The notes below the pieces were generated by a model. That model saw nothing but the letters and a program-made list of their open reading frames with translations. It was not told the DNA's origin and searched no databases. Below, piece after piece: positions 27,399 to 35,511 of a DNA stretch of 64,000 nt (its first letter is position 1; each line of letters starts with the position of its first letter). The DNA comes from Nitrospira sp. (GTDB lineage: Bacteria > Nitrospirota > Nitrospiria > Nitrospirales > Nitrospiraceae): positions 1-64,000 of the forward strand of contig JAHBWT010000011.1 of NCBI GenBank assembly GCA_019636815.1. The letters run 5' to 3'. The translations under genes were made by a program, and so were the position numbers.

Positions 27399-30300
27399 CC
27401 GAACGACTGATCCGTGCCTCATTAGAACAACGGTTTATCGTCCTCCTGGTCGTTTTTGGGCTTATTGCAGGCGGCGTGGCGGCATTCCACCGTCTGCCGA
27501 TCGACGCTTTTCCCGACGTCACGCCCGTCCAAGTTCAAGTGATCACCCGAGCCCCCTCTCTGGCTCCTTCAGAAATCGAACGTCTCGTGACGTTTCCCCT
27601 GGAGATCGAGTTGACGAACTTGCCCGGCAAAACGGAACTCCGGTCGGTGTCGCGATTCGGGCTCTCGGTGATAACCGTGGTCTTTGAAGATACGACCGAT
27701 ATCTACTTCGCCCGGCAACTCATCTTGGAACGGATACTTCGTGCCCGGTCCGGTCTCCCACAAGGCACTGAACCTGTACTGGGGCCGGTCAGCACGGGAC
27801 TCAGTGAAGTCTTCATGTACCTCGTTGAGGGGACGACGCAGACGCTTATGGACTTGCGGACCCTTCACGATCGGGTGATCCGTCCGACGTTGCGAGCAGT
27901 CCCGGGCCTCGCTGATGTCGATACGTTGGGCGGCTTCGCGAAGCAGTATGACGTGCTCGTCGATCCCGATCGATTGACGAGCTTTGGACTTACATTGCGT
28001 CAAGTACATGCTGCCGTAGCAGGGAACAACCAAAATGCCGGAGGCGGTTACATCGAGCAGAGCGGGGATAAGTTGGTCGTCTATGGCGTAGGGCTGGCTC
28101 GCTCTGCCGAGGACCTCCAGCAGATCGTCGTGTCGGCGCACAAGGGCACACCGATTTATCTCGGAGATGTTGCGCAGGTTCGCCAAGGGAGTGCGATCCG
28201 ATTGGGTGGTGTCACGCGTGACGGGAAGGGTGAGGTGCTCGAAGGGATCGCCGTGATGCTGCGGGGCGGCAATAGTCGGGAGGTTGTTTCAGCAGTGAGA
28301 GAAAAGGTCGAGCTGGTCAACCGGGTTTTGCCTTCCGGCGTCTCGGTCGTCCCGTTCTATGACCGTATCGAATTGGTAACACGGGCACTCGATACGGTCG
28401 AACGTGCCCTATTGGAAGGCGCCGTGGTCGTGATCCTTGTCCTGTATCTCTTCCTGAGAAATCTCCGTGGCGCGCTTGTCGTCGCTCTGACATTGCCGCT
28501 AGCCACATTGGCGACGTTCATCGTCATGCACCAGGTCGGCCTGTCTGCGAATCTGATGTCGCTGGGCGGTTTGGCCATCTCGCTGGGAATGATCGTCGAT
28601 GCGGCCATCGTGCAGGTCGAGAATGTCGAACGCCATCTGAGCGAGCAGGCCAAGGGACAAGATCTCCCGATCACCGACAGGCTGCCGGTCGTCTTACACG
28701 CCGTCCTGGAAGTGCGGCGACCGAGTCTATTCGGGGAGTTGATCATTGCATTGACCTTTGTCCCGCTTCTGACCCTGCATGGTATGGAAGGCAAGATGTT
28801 CGTGCCGTTAGCCACGACTGTGGTCATCGCGCTTCTGAGTTCCTTAGTCCTCTCGATGACGGTCGTTCCGGTGCTGGCAACGGTGCTCATGAAACCGCGT
28901 GCCGCGCAGCAGGGAGGGCGTCTGTTGGAGCGCGGGAGACGGCTGTATCGACGGATGTTGGAGGGAGCCATCCGCAGGACTCGTCTGGTCGTCCTCGTGG
29001 CGGCCGGTGTGCTCGTCGGCGGGGCGGCTCTGGTCCCGTTCATCGGCCGGGAATTCGTGCCGATCATGGACGAAGGGACGGTCGTGGTGAATCTGGTGCG
29101 ACTCCCAAGCATCAGCTTGAGCGAATCGCTGAAAATTTCCGGAGAAGCCGAACGGTTGTTGCTGGACATACCGGACATACGCTCCGTGATTTCTCGCACT
29201 GGAGCCAATGAGCTGGGTACCGATCCGATGGGGATGGAGCTGAGCGATATGTACGTCTTGCTCAAGCCCGAGTCTGAATGGCAGGCGCGGTCAAAAACCG
29301 AGATCGAGGAACACATCCGCCGGCGGCTGGCGCAAGTCCCCGGCATCGCGTTCGGGTTGTCCCAGCCGATCGCCATGCGCGTCGATGAATTGGCATCGGG
29401 AGTCCGGTCCCAGGTCGCCGTCAAACTGTTCGGCGATGATCTTGAGACGTTGCGGGTGAAGGCGGACGAGATCTCGCGGGTGCTGCGGCACGTGCGCGGC
29501 ATTTCCGATCTAAGGGTCGAGCAGGTATCCGGCCTCTATTACCTGAAGCTCGACATCGACCGTGCGAAGATCGCGCGTCATGGGATCAATGTAGCCGACA
29601 TCACGGAAGTCATCGAAGCGGTCGGCGCCGGCATCGGTGCCGGAGAAGTCTTTGAAGGGCAGTGGCGGTTTCCGATCATGGTTCGGTTCCCAGACGACCG
29701 ACGAGCCGATGTCGAGTCGATCGCGACTCTGTGGGTGACGGCGCCGGATGGTTCCCGCATCCCGCTGAGGGAACTCGCCGACGTTCGAATCGTAGAAGGA
29801 CCGGCACAAATCAGCCGGGAACAGGCCAGCCGCCGGATCGTCGTCGAGGCCAACGTGATCGGGCGGGATCTCGTCGGTGCGGTCCAGGAGGCACGGACGG
29901 CCGTTTCCAATCTGGTACGGCTTCCGCCTGGGTATCACGTCGCGTGGGGAGGGCAGTTTGAAAATCAGCAGCAGGCGATGGCTCGTCTGGCCGTCGTCGT
30001 GCCTGTCGTCGTCGGACTCATTTTCCTCCTTCTGTTCTTTACGTTCGGGAATCTCAGGCAGGCAGCGCTGATTCTACTGGCGATTCCTTTCGCCATGGTC
30101 GGAGGTCTCGTGGCGCTGCTGATCGGTGGTCTGTATCTCTCGGTTCCAGCGTCCGTGGGTTTCATCGCCCTATTCGGTGTGGCGGTGCTCAACGGGGTGG
30201 TGAAGATCGCCTACATCAACCAGTTGCGGGAGCAGGGTATGCCGTTGGATGAGGCTGTGTTGACCGGCATGGTCTTGCGGTTGCGTCCTGTACTGATGAC

Positions 30301-30532
30301 CGCGGTCGTGGCAATGATGGGACTCATTCCGCTGCTGCTGGCGACCGGCCCCGGTTCCGAGATACAACGTCCGCTCGCCACGGTCGTGATCGGAGGATTG
30401 TTTTCGTCGACCGCGTTGACCCTTGTCGTGTTGCCGGTGCTCTACCGGTGGATGGAGCAGCGAATCGTTCAACGACGTGAAGCCGAGTCTTCCGTACTTG
30501 CTCCAGGATCTACGACGGAAGCGACAACGTGA
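27395..30532 (+). CDS. czcA: Heavy-metal RND efflux transporter, CzcA type
   Basis: A 1045-residue RND pump with the heavy-metal signature PDVTPVQVQVITRAPSLAPSE and the fourth-helix GMIVDAAIVQVENVERHL. At the positions of the three CusA methionines it has V (GTVVVNLVRLPS), a non-Met residue in the second strand, and Glu in MRVDELASGV, so it is not a Cu+/Ag+ pump. RVDEL with a preceding Met is usual in divalent-cation members; Zn, Co, Cd or Ni cannot be told apart here. It ends a czcCBA operon with four-base overlaps. Confidence 0.9.
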   Translation: MTERLIRASLEQRFIVLLVVFGLIAGGVAAFHRLPIDAFPDVTPVQVQVITRAPSLAPSEIERLVTFPLEIELTNLPGKTELRSVSRFGLSVITVVFEDTTDIYFARQLILERILRARSGLPQGTEPVLGPVSTGLSEVFMYLVEGTTQTLMDLRTLHDRVIRPTLRAVPGLADVDTLGGFAKQYDVLVDPDRLTSFGLTLRQVHAAVAGNNQNAGGGYIEQSGDKLVVYGVGLARSAEDLQQIVVSAHKGTPIYLGDVAQVRQGSAIRLGGVTRDGKGEVLEGIAVMLRGGNSREVVSAVREKVELVNRVLPSGVSVVPFYDRIELVTRALDTVERALLEGAVVVILVLYLFLRNLRGALVVALTLPLATLATFIVMHQVGLSANLMSLGGLAISLGMIVDAAIVQVENVERHLSEQAKGQDLPITDRLPVVLHAVLEVRRPSLFGELIIALTFVPLLTLHGMEGKMFVPLATTVVIALLSSLVLSMTVVPVLATVLMKPRAAQQGGRLLERGRRLYRRMLEGAIRRTRLVVLVAAGVLVGGAALVPFIGREFVPIMDEGTVVVNLVRLPSISLSESLKISGEAERLLLDIPDIRSVISRTGANELGTDPMGMELSDMYVLLKPESEWQARSKTEIEEHIRRRLAQVPGIAFGLSQPIAMRVDELASGVRSQVAVKLFGDDLETLRVKADEISRVLRHVRGISDLRVEQVSGLYYLKLDIDRAKIARHGINVADITEVIEAVGAGIGAGEVFEGQWRFPIMVRFPDDRRADVESIATLWVTAPDGSRIPLRELADVRIVEGPAQISREQASRRIVVEANVIGRDLVGAVQEARTAVSNLVRLPPGYHVAWGGQFENQQQAMARLAVVVPVVVGLIFLLLFFTFGNLRQAALILLAIPFAMVGGLVALLIGGLYLSVPASVGFIALFGVAVLNGVVKIAYINQLREQGMPLDEAVLTGMVLRLRPVLMTAVVAMMGLIPLLLATGPGSEIQRPLATVVIGGLFSSTALTLVVLPVLYRWMEQRIVQRREAESSVLAPGSTTEATT

Positions 30533-30586
30533 ACGTGTGAGAAATGCGTAGACTTCGCGACAAGGGTTTTTGATCTTGATGCAATC

Positions 30587-31773
30587 ATGATGAAGCATCC
30601 ACAAAGCCATGTTCCGTCGGGTATCTGGGTGCTGGGCTTTGTCAGCATGCTGATGGACATCTCATCAGAAATGATTCATAGCTTGCTGCCGTTGTTTATG
30701 ATCACGACCCTCGGCGCAAGCACCATCGCCGTCGGGTTTGTCGAAGGATTGGCCGAATCCCTTGCTCTGGTCGTTAAAGTATTTTCCGGGACGCTGAGCG
30801 ACTACCTTGGAAAGCGTAAGGGGCTGGCCATATTTGGCTACGCCTTGGGCGCACTCACCAAACCCCTCTTTGCACTCGCTTCGGGGGTGGGTATGGTAGT
30901 GACTGCCCGATACTGGATCGGGTAGGGAAAGGGGTCCGGGGAGCGCCGCGCGATGCGTTGGTGGCGGACATCACGCCACCGCATCTCCGAGGGGCGGCGT
31001 TCGGCTTGCGGCAGTCGCTGGATACTGCTGGCGCGTTCATTGGCCCACTGGTTGCCGTTGGGTTGATGCTCCTCTGGGCCAACGACTTTCGGGCAGTCTT
31101 CTGGGTAGCCGTCATCCCAGGTTTGATGGCCGTGGTACTCCTGGTCTTCGGGGTTCGAGAGCCTGTGCGCCGTCAAATCGAGACGAGGGTAAACCCGATT
31201 CGAAGGGATAATCTCCGGCGACTCGACTCCACCTATTGGTGGGTGGTGGGAATCGGATCGGTATTCACGCTGGCACGGTTCAGCGAGGCTTTTCTTGTCC
31301 TCCGTGCTCAGCAAGGGGGAATGCCCATCGCTCTTGTCCCTTTGGTCATGGTTGCAATGAATCTGGCCTATGCGGTATCGGCGTACCCGTTTGGCAAGCT
31401 CTCCGATACGATGAGCCATACGAAGCTGCTCCTATCAGGTCTGATTGTACTGATTGCCGCCGATGTGGTTTTAGCCATCGATAATCACTGGGGTATTGTG
31501 CTAGGGGGCGTTGTCTTGTGGGGGGTCCATATGGGGATGACGCAAGGCTTGCTGGCGGCCATGATTGCCGGTGTCTCACCCGCAGATCTACGCGGGACGG
31601 CATATGGCTTCTTCAACCTGGCCTGTGGATTGGCCCTGCTGCTCGCGAGTGTGCTTGCGGGCATCGTCTGGGAACAATTCGGCGCGCCATTCACATTCTA
31701 TGTGGGGGCAACGTTTGGAGCTTGTGCGATCGCGCTGGTTGCCTTTAAAGATGGGCAGTCTTCAAGTGTTTGA
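30587..31773 (+). pseudogene. MFS transporter broken by a small deletion
   Basis: Two frames together encode a roughly 390-residue major-facilitator protein: 30587-30925 starts GIWVLGFVSMLMDISSEMI and ends ARYWIG-stop; 30958-31773 continues VADITPPHLRGAAFGLRQS to the C-terminus. At 30911-30921 the text reads TGGATCGGGTAGGG; the family pattern W-I-D-R-V-G-K-G is restored if four bases (one ATCG unit of an ATCGATCG repeat) are put back. Everything downstream stays open for 270 codons, so the break is recent or a sequencing error. It follows the czc operon by 54 bp; substrate unknown. Confidence 0.75.
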
Positions 31774-31821
31774 ATGGGGGTTCCCACAGCGGTAGTCAGT
31801 ACCATCAGAAAGGACATAAGA

Positions 31822-32151
31822 ATGTCTGTCTTTAGTTCATTAGGACTCTTTGTGCTCGCCGGATTGTGCGAGATCGGCGGTGGGTATCTTGTGTGGCTCT
31901 GGTTCCGCGAGGGACGGCCACTTGCGTACGGGATTGTCGGGGCGGCCATTCTTATTCTCTACGGCATCATCCCAACATTTCAGCCGGCCCATTTTGGCCG
32001 GGTTTATGCCGCCTATGGCGGCATGTTTATCCTCCTGTCGCTGATCTGGGGATGGGCTCTCGATGGCGCTCGCCCGGATCGCTATGACACGATGGGAGCC
32101 TTACTCTGTTTGGGCGGTATGATGGTCATCATGTATGCGCCCAGGACATGA
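31822..32151 (+). CDS. ynfA: YnfA-family (UPF0060) inner-membrane protein
   Basis: The 109-residue product has four membrane helices and the UPF0060 marks [35 protein letters not shown] and [15 protein letters not shown]. Members resemble small multidrug resistance proteins in size. ATG 31822 is chosen; an earlier frame start at 31774 adds a non-family leader. It lies between a broken MFS gene and the mer locus, in keeping with a resistance island. Confidence 0.92.
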   Translation: MSVFSSLGLFVLAGLCEIGGGYLVWLWFREGRPLAYGIVGAAILILYGIIPTFQPAHFGRVYAAYGGMFILLSLIWGWALDGARPDRYDTMGALLCLGGMMVIMYAPRT

Positions 32152-32368
32152 GGAAGCAAGTGTGGGTACCATTCTTCATGAGTCGTAAATAGAAACTCTA
32201 TTATCCCGAACGCACTCGGTTGCAGAGAATTGCCTCAAACGTATCGAACTCTTCGCGTCATTCCGTTCGCGTAGCTTCCATCGGTTATCACGTAGTTCCA
32301 AGAGCCCGGTTCATGCATCCATGAGAACTCTTACGGAGCGCCGAGCGCCATGAGCGACTTGTACCCAC

Positions 32369-32400
32369 TTGACCCTGTACCCTGGTACAGGGTGTAAGGT
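32369..32400 (+). promoter_or_regulatory. MerR-type promoter-operator
   Basis: TTGACC (32369-32374) and TAAGGT (32395-32400) are separated by 20 bp, the overlong spacing used by MerR-controlled promoters. The spacer region holds the perfect dyad ACCCTGTACC (32372-32381), CT, GGTACAGGGT (32384-32393). Sequence and layout match the known mer promoter pattern (TTGACT, GTAC dyad, TAAGGT). It faces merR itself, so merR and the following genes form one autoregulated unit. Confidence 0.85.
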
Positions 32401-32428
32401 TTCAAATATCAATAGGACAGGTGATGTG

Positions 32429-32866
32429 ATGGCAGCGGAACGCACGATTGGTCGGTTGGCGAAAGCGGTCGGTGTCAACGTTCAGACCGTGAGGTACTAT
32501 GAACGGCTTCATCTGCTTGGCCCGTACGCGAGAGCATTGTCGGGATATCGACTCTATGGTTCAGAAGAAGAACAACGATTGCGGTTTATCAAAAATGCAC
32601 GGGCGTTGGGGTTCACATTGCGGGAGATCACCGACTTGCTGGATCTGCGCGTGAGTTCGCGAGCGCGATGTAGCGATGTGCAGCAAAAGGCAGAAGAAAA
32701 ATTGCAGTGTGTGGAGGTCAAGGTGCAGGCCTTAGAGGCCTTGGCTCAAGCGCTTGAGAGTTTGATTCAGGCCTGCCGGGCTGGTCAGCCAACTGATCGC
32801 TGTCCGATTCTCAAAAGATTAGAAAAGAAAGCAGAAGTGCAGGTCGAGAGCCGAACAAGGAGATGA
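32429..32866 (+). CDS. merR: Mercury-responsive MerR regulator
   Basis: The 145-residue protein has a winged-helix DNA-binding part (TIGRLAKAVGVNVQTVRYYER) and a long dimer helix. Cysteines at 81, 116 and 125, with CRAGQPTDRC spacing, correspond one for one to Cys82, Cys117 and Cys126 of Tn501 MerR, the trigonal Hg(II) site. The start at 32429 follows the mer promoter by 28 bp; the longer frame from 32369 would begin inside the promoter and is rejected. It overlaps the merT remnant by four bases (ATGA), a promoter-merR-merT order reading in one direction rather than divergent. Confidence 0.93.
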   Translation: MAAERTIGRLAKAVGVNVQTVRYYERLHLLGPYARALSGYRLYGSEEEQRLRFIKNARALGFTLREITDLLDLRVSSRARCSDVQQKAEEKLQCVEVKVQALEALAQALESLIQACRAGQPTDRCPILKRLEKKAEVQVESRTRR

Positions 32867-33089
32867 CGGCTATGGACCCGTGCAAGGAAGCTCCTTCCAA
32901 GTCCCGACCGCCGAAAAATCCGGTGACGATGCTCTCGGTTGGTGGATTGAGCGCAGCGTTGCTGGCTTCTGTCTGCTGCATTGGACCAATGGTCTTCGTC
33001 GCGCGCTCGGGGTGGTAGTCGGGGGCATGGGATTTTGGGATGACACGGCTGGATTTCTGAAAGGCCTCTTGCCATTCCTAGCTTCCTAG
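32863..33089 (+). pseudogene. merT: Frameshifted and shortened merT (mercuric ion transporter)
   Basis: The first frame gives LSVGGLSAALLASVCCIGPMVFVA, the first membrane helix of MerT with its vicinal Cys pair, then stops at 33016. An extra GC in a GCGCGC run near 33001-33006 breaks the frame; the shifted frame continues ALGV..GGMGFWDDTAGFLKGLLPFLAS to TAG at 33087. Even when corrected, the product would be about 74 residues, shorter than the usual 110-120, lacking the cytoplasmic Cys pair and third helix. Mercury import by this copy is doubtful. Confidence 0.7.
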
Positions 33090-33124
33090 TGGAGAAGCGA
33101 GGCGATAGAGAGGAGGAAACGACC

Positions 33125-33478
33125 ATGTGGAAACTCGTTTACACGATGATCGTGATCGGTGCTGTGACCGTGAGCCTGGGCGCATTCCAAGGACTTGTCG
33201 CTGGAGGTCAAAGTCAGCAGACCGTCATATTGCAGATCGAGGGAATGACCTGTGGGGGGTGCGTCAAGGATGTCAAAGCCGCGCTGGCCAAGGTGCCCGG
33301 CGTCAGCGAGATTGGACTCAGCACGGGACGGAAGTGGATTGTATTCTCTGATTATTCAGACGCCCGCGCGTCAGTGACGTTTGATCCGCAGAAGACGAAC
33401 GTGGAGACGTTGATCAGAGCCGTCGAGGCGGCTGGCAACCCTATGTCGAAATACAGGGCACAGGTGACTGATAAGTAG
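33125..33478 (+). CDS. merP: MerP-like periplasmic mercury-binding protein (HMA domain)
   Basis: A 117-residue protein with a signal peptide (residues 1 to about 27) and one heavy-metal-associated domain beginning TVILQIEGMTCGGCVKDVKAAL, with binding cysteines 43 and 46. It differs from textbook MerP (GMTCAAC) in the residues between the cysteines and has an extra loop (GRKWIVFSDYSDA) before the last strand. ATG 33125 follows GAGGAGG. It lies in the mer transcript after the broken merT; soft-metal binding is clear, mercury specificity is inferred from place. Confidence 0.82.
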   Translation: MWKLVYTMIVIGAVTVSLGAFQGLVAGGQSQQTVILQIEGMTCGGCVKDVKAALAKVPGVSEIGLSTGRKWIVFSDYSDARASVTFDPQKTNVETLIRAVEAAGNPMSKYRAQVTDK

Positions 33479-33525
33479 GCGACCGTCATCTGGTGTCGGA
33501 TTATGAAGTTGAAGGAGGTGTCGTC

Positions 33526-33915
33526 ATGATTCAGGAGACCAATGTTCAGAACGGTCTGCTTGCCGAACTTCGGAAACTGAGCCCCGCAGTCACCGGCGGG
33601 TTGTTGCGCATGCGGCAACAGGCGTATCGGAATGGAACTGTGGCTGCGAAATACAAACTGCTCACCGCCATGGCTATTTCAATCGCGATTCGTTGCGAGC
33701 CTTGTATTCGAGCCTACGTGCGGATGGCTTCCGATCAGGGAATCACTCGGGAAGAACTAGTTGAATTTCTCGAAGTTGCCATGACGATGCAAGGCTGTCC
33801 TGGTGAGGAATGGGCTCTCAAGGCCTATGCGGCCTATAAGGAATGTGTGGCTGGTGGGGCAAGCTCAGAGGTGGCGACCTGTTGTCAGCATGCGGTTGAG
33901 GAAGTCAAAGAGTGA
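33526..33915 (+). CDS. Carboxymuconolactone decarboxylase/AhpD-like protein
   Basis: The 129-residue all-helical protein carries the AhpD-type redox centre CEPCIRAYV with a CxxC pair, in the context AISIAIRCEPC, and ends with several more cysteines (GCPGEEW, KECVAGG, TCCQHAVEE). A strong GAAGGAGG site precedes ATG 33526. It is the last gene of the mer transcript, in the place where merA or merB might be expected. It may reduce peroxides or thiol-bound species or bind mercury via its cysteines; this is inference from context. Confidence 0.8.
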   Translation: MIQETNVQNGLLAELRKLSPAVTGGLLRMRQQAYRNGTVAAKYKLLTAMAISIAIRCEPCIRAYVRMASDQGITREELVEFLEVAMTMQGCPGEEWALKAYAAYKECVAGGASSEVATCCQHAVEEVKE

Positions 33916-33962
33916 GGAGTCGTTAGGTTCGGAAACAGGTCCTTGTCGGCATTGAACTCTGC

Positions 33963-34628
33963 TCAGCGCATAATCTGGACCTTCAGATCATCGAAGTAGG
34001 TCACTGCATCGGACTTGGTCCAGAGTCCGACCAAGCCGGTTGTAAAGGTCTGATCACACAAGTCAAACACCTTCTTCTCATCAAAGAAGACTTGAACCGT
34101 GCATCCTTTTGTGATGACGCGGAGAATATGCCACTGCCGGACGTCAATAATCTGATCGAAGTTCTGGATTACGTGCCGGACACCTTTGACGACCCGGTAG
34201 ATGCGAATATTTTGTTCGAGTGGATTAGCTCTCATCAGATAGTAGTTGCGATCATCGGTGGCCCGCCAGATGAGGCCGCCTCCCATATCGCCTTTACCCT
34301 CGATTGATAAGAATGAGACTTGAAGATCGAGGTCGGATGCCTTGATCCCATCGATGAGCACCGTTTTATACGCGTGTTCCTCACCCTTTCCCATAAGCTG
34401 CCCGAGTACGCGAGAAGGACTCCTGGCCCGATCAATTTCGAGCACCTTCCACTCCCCGGCAGGTCGTCCGTCAAATAGGGTGCCCACCTGAAACGCAGCA
34501 GGAAGTGTCTCGGGTGGATCATTGTCAAAGGTCCACACGTGGGTCGTGCTCTCAAGGCCGTACCCAACCGTCGGCGCAGCTATCGCCACGGCGATCAGCA
34601 GGAAAATTCGTTGGGGCGCTGTCCTCAT
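33963..34628 (-). CDS. Secreted protein with concanavalin-like (DUF1080-type) fold
   Basis: The 221-residue product has a signal peptide (residues 1 to about 24). The mature part, with FSIE-like blocks LDLQVSFLSIEGKGDMGGGLIWRATDDRNYYLMRANPLE and a C-terminal GLVGLWTKSDAVTYFDDLKV, follows the lectin/glucanase-like pattern of DUF1080 proteins (quoted in parts as LIWRATDDRNYYLMRA and GLWTKSDAVTYFDD). Function in the periplasm is unknown. It lies 3 bp after another secreted-protein gene on the same strand, so the two are probably an operon. Confidence 0.6.
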   Translation of the reverse strand: MRTAPQRIFLLIAVAIAAPTVGYGLESTTHVWTFDNDPPETLPAAFQVGTLFDGRPAGEWKVLEIDRARSPSRVLGQLMGKGEEHAYKTVLIDGIKASDLDLQVSFLSIEGKGDMGGGLIWRATDDRNYYLMRANPLEQNIRIYRVVKGVRHVIQNFDQIIDVRQWHILRVITKGCTVQVFFDEKKVFDLCDQTFTTGLVGLWTKSDAVTYFDDLKVQIMR

Positions 34629-34631
34629 GGT

Positions 34632-35375
34632 CTATCGCCAGGTCACTTCTTCCCAGCAGAGATGGACAAAGGTCTCAAAGGGAGGAAAGTTGTTCGTGTT
34701 TTGTTCCTTGGATCGTACCCACAGGTCGATTTCCATTCCGGCTGGGTCTGTTTCACCGCCGGGCAAGGCACGCTTGATCGGGTATCGGACCTCATGGGTC
34801 TTCGGATCGCGAGAGCGCTCCATCACCATGAAGTGGGCGTCATAGTCCTTGTACAGGATCTGGTCATCCTTATACACCGTCCCCGTGCCCCAACCACCCA
34901 AGTACAACCAGGTTTTCGGATACAACGGATCGCCATTGTTCGAGTCCCCATGTTCGTAGATTCTGGTGGCAATGCCTCCATCCTGGAACGGCGCTTTCGC
35001 AGCAAATCGATCAAAGATTATTCGATACCGATCACCCCCTTCGACAAATTCGGCCACCACCCGCCCTGTGTTGGTCAGTTCGTTCACCTCGATGTCAATT
35101 GCCCCTTTCACGGGATTCAACCGCTTGCCTGCATAGTCGAGATGGTCCCAAGGCGCAGTATCGTTCATGCTTCCGATGAGAATCGCCCGCTCACCTTTGA
35201 GTCGAAACTCGCCCGTATAATGAGGGTGCTCCGTGGCTTTGAAAATTCTGGTGCCTTCATCCCCCTTCGGGGTTCCAAACTGTCCTTCTTCAGCCCCCGA
35301 TGTGCTCACATGGCTTCCCAAAATTAATACAGCTAACAACAGAATGTGTCGAGCTTGCAGTGTCCGTCGGGTCAT
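34632..35375 (-). CDS. Secreted protein of unknown function
   Basis: ATG 35375 follows AAGGAGG and begins a clear signal peptide (residues 1 to about 27, ending TSGAEE). The 247-residue mature body is beta-rich with no family I can name; features are TEHPHYTGEFRLKGERAILIG, YLGGWGTGTVYKDDQ and a C-terminal WVRSKEQNTNNFPPFE. A longer frame to 35486 adds a hydrophilic leader and is rejected. It pairs with the DUF1080-like gene downstream and is divergent from chrB with 136 bp between. Confidence 0.6.
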   Translation of the reverse strand: MTRRTLQARHILLLAVLILGSHVSTSGAEEGQFGTPKGDEGTRIFKATEHPHYTGEFRLKGERAILIGSMNDTAPWDHLDYAGKRLNPVKGAIDIEVNELTNTGRVVAEFVEGGDRYRIIFDRFAAKAPFQDGGIATRIYEHGDSNNGDPLYPKTWLYLGGWGTGTVYKDDQILYKDYDAHFMVMERSRDPKTHEVRYPIKRALPGGETDPAGMEIDLWVRSKEQNTNNFPPFETFVHLCWEEVTWR

Positions 35376-35511
35376 GGTCGGCCCTCCTTGTCCGTCGGTA
35401 GTCTGGTTACGGTGTTCCCTCTTCCAGCCTGAGTCAGGATCGGATGCTACGATCAATGTAACAACTGTTGCAAGTGATCGCAACACGTATTAGAGTGTCA
35501 TTCCACTGCAC

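Noticed and set aside
28357-29502. Long minus-strand open frame opposite czcA
   Set aside because: Antisense to a clear RND gene, Ser/Thr/Arg-rich, no start signal or family likeness.
32429-32866. Copper (CueR) or zinc (ZntR) type of MerR regulator
   Set aside because: Three cysteines at 81, 116 and 125 match the mercury site, and the dyad and merP context agree.
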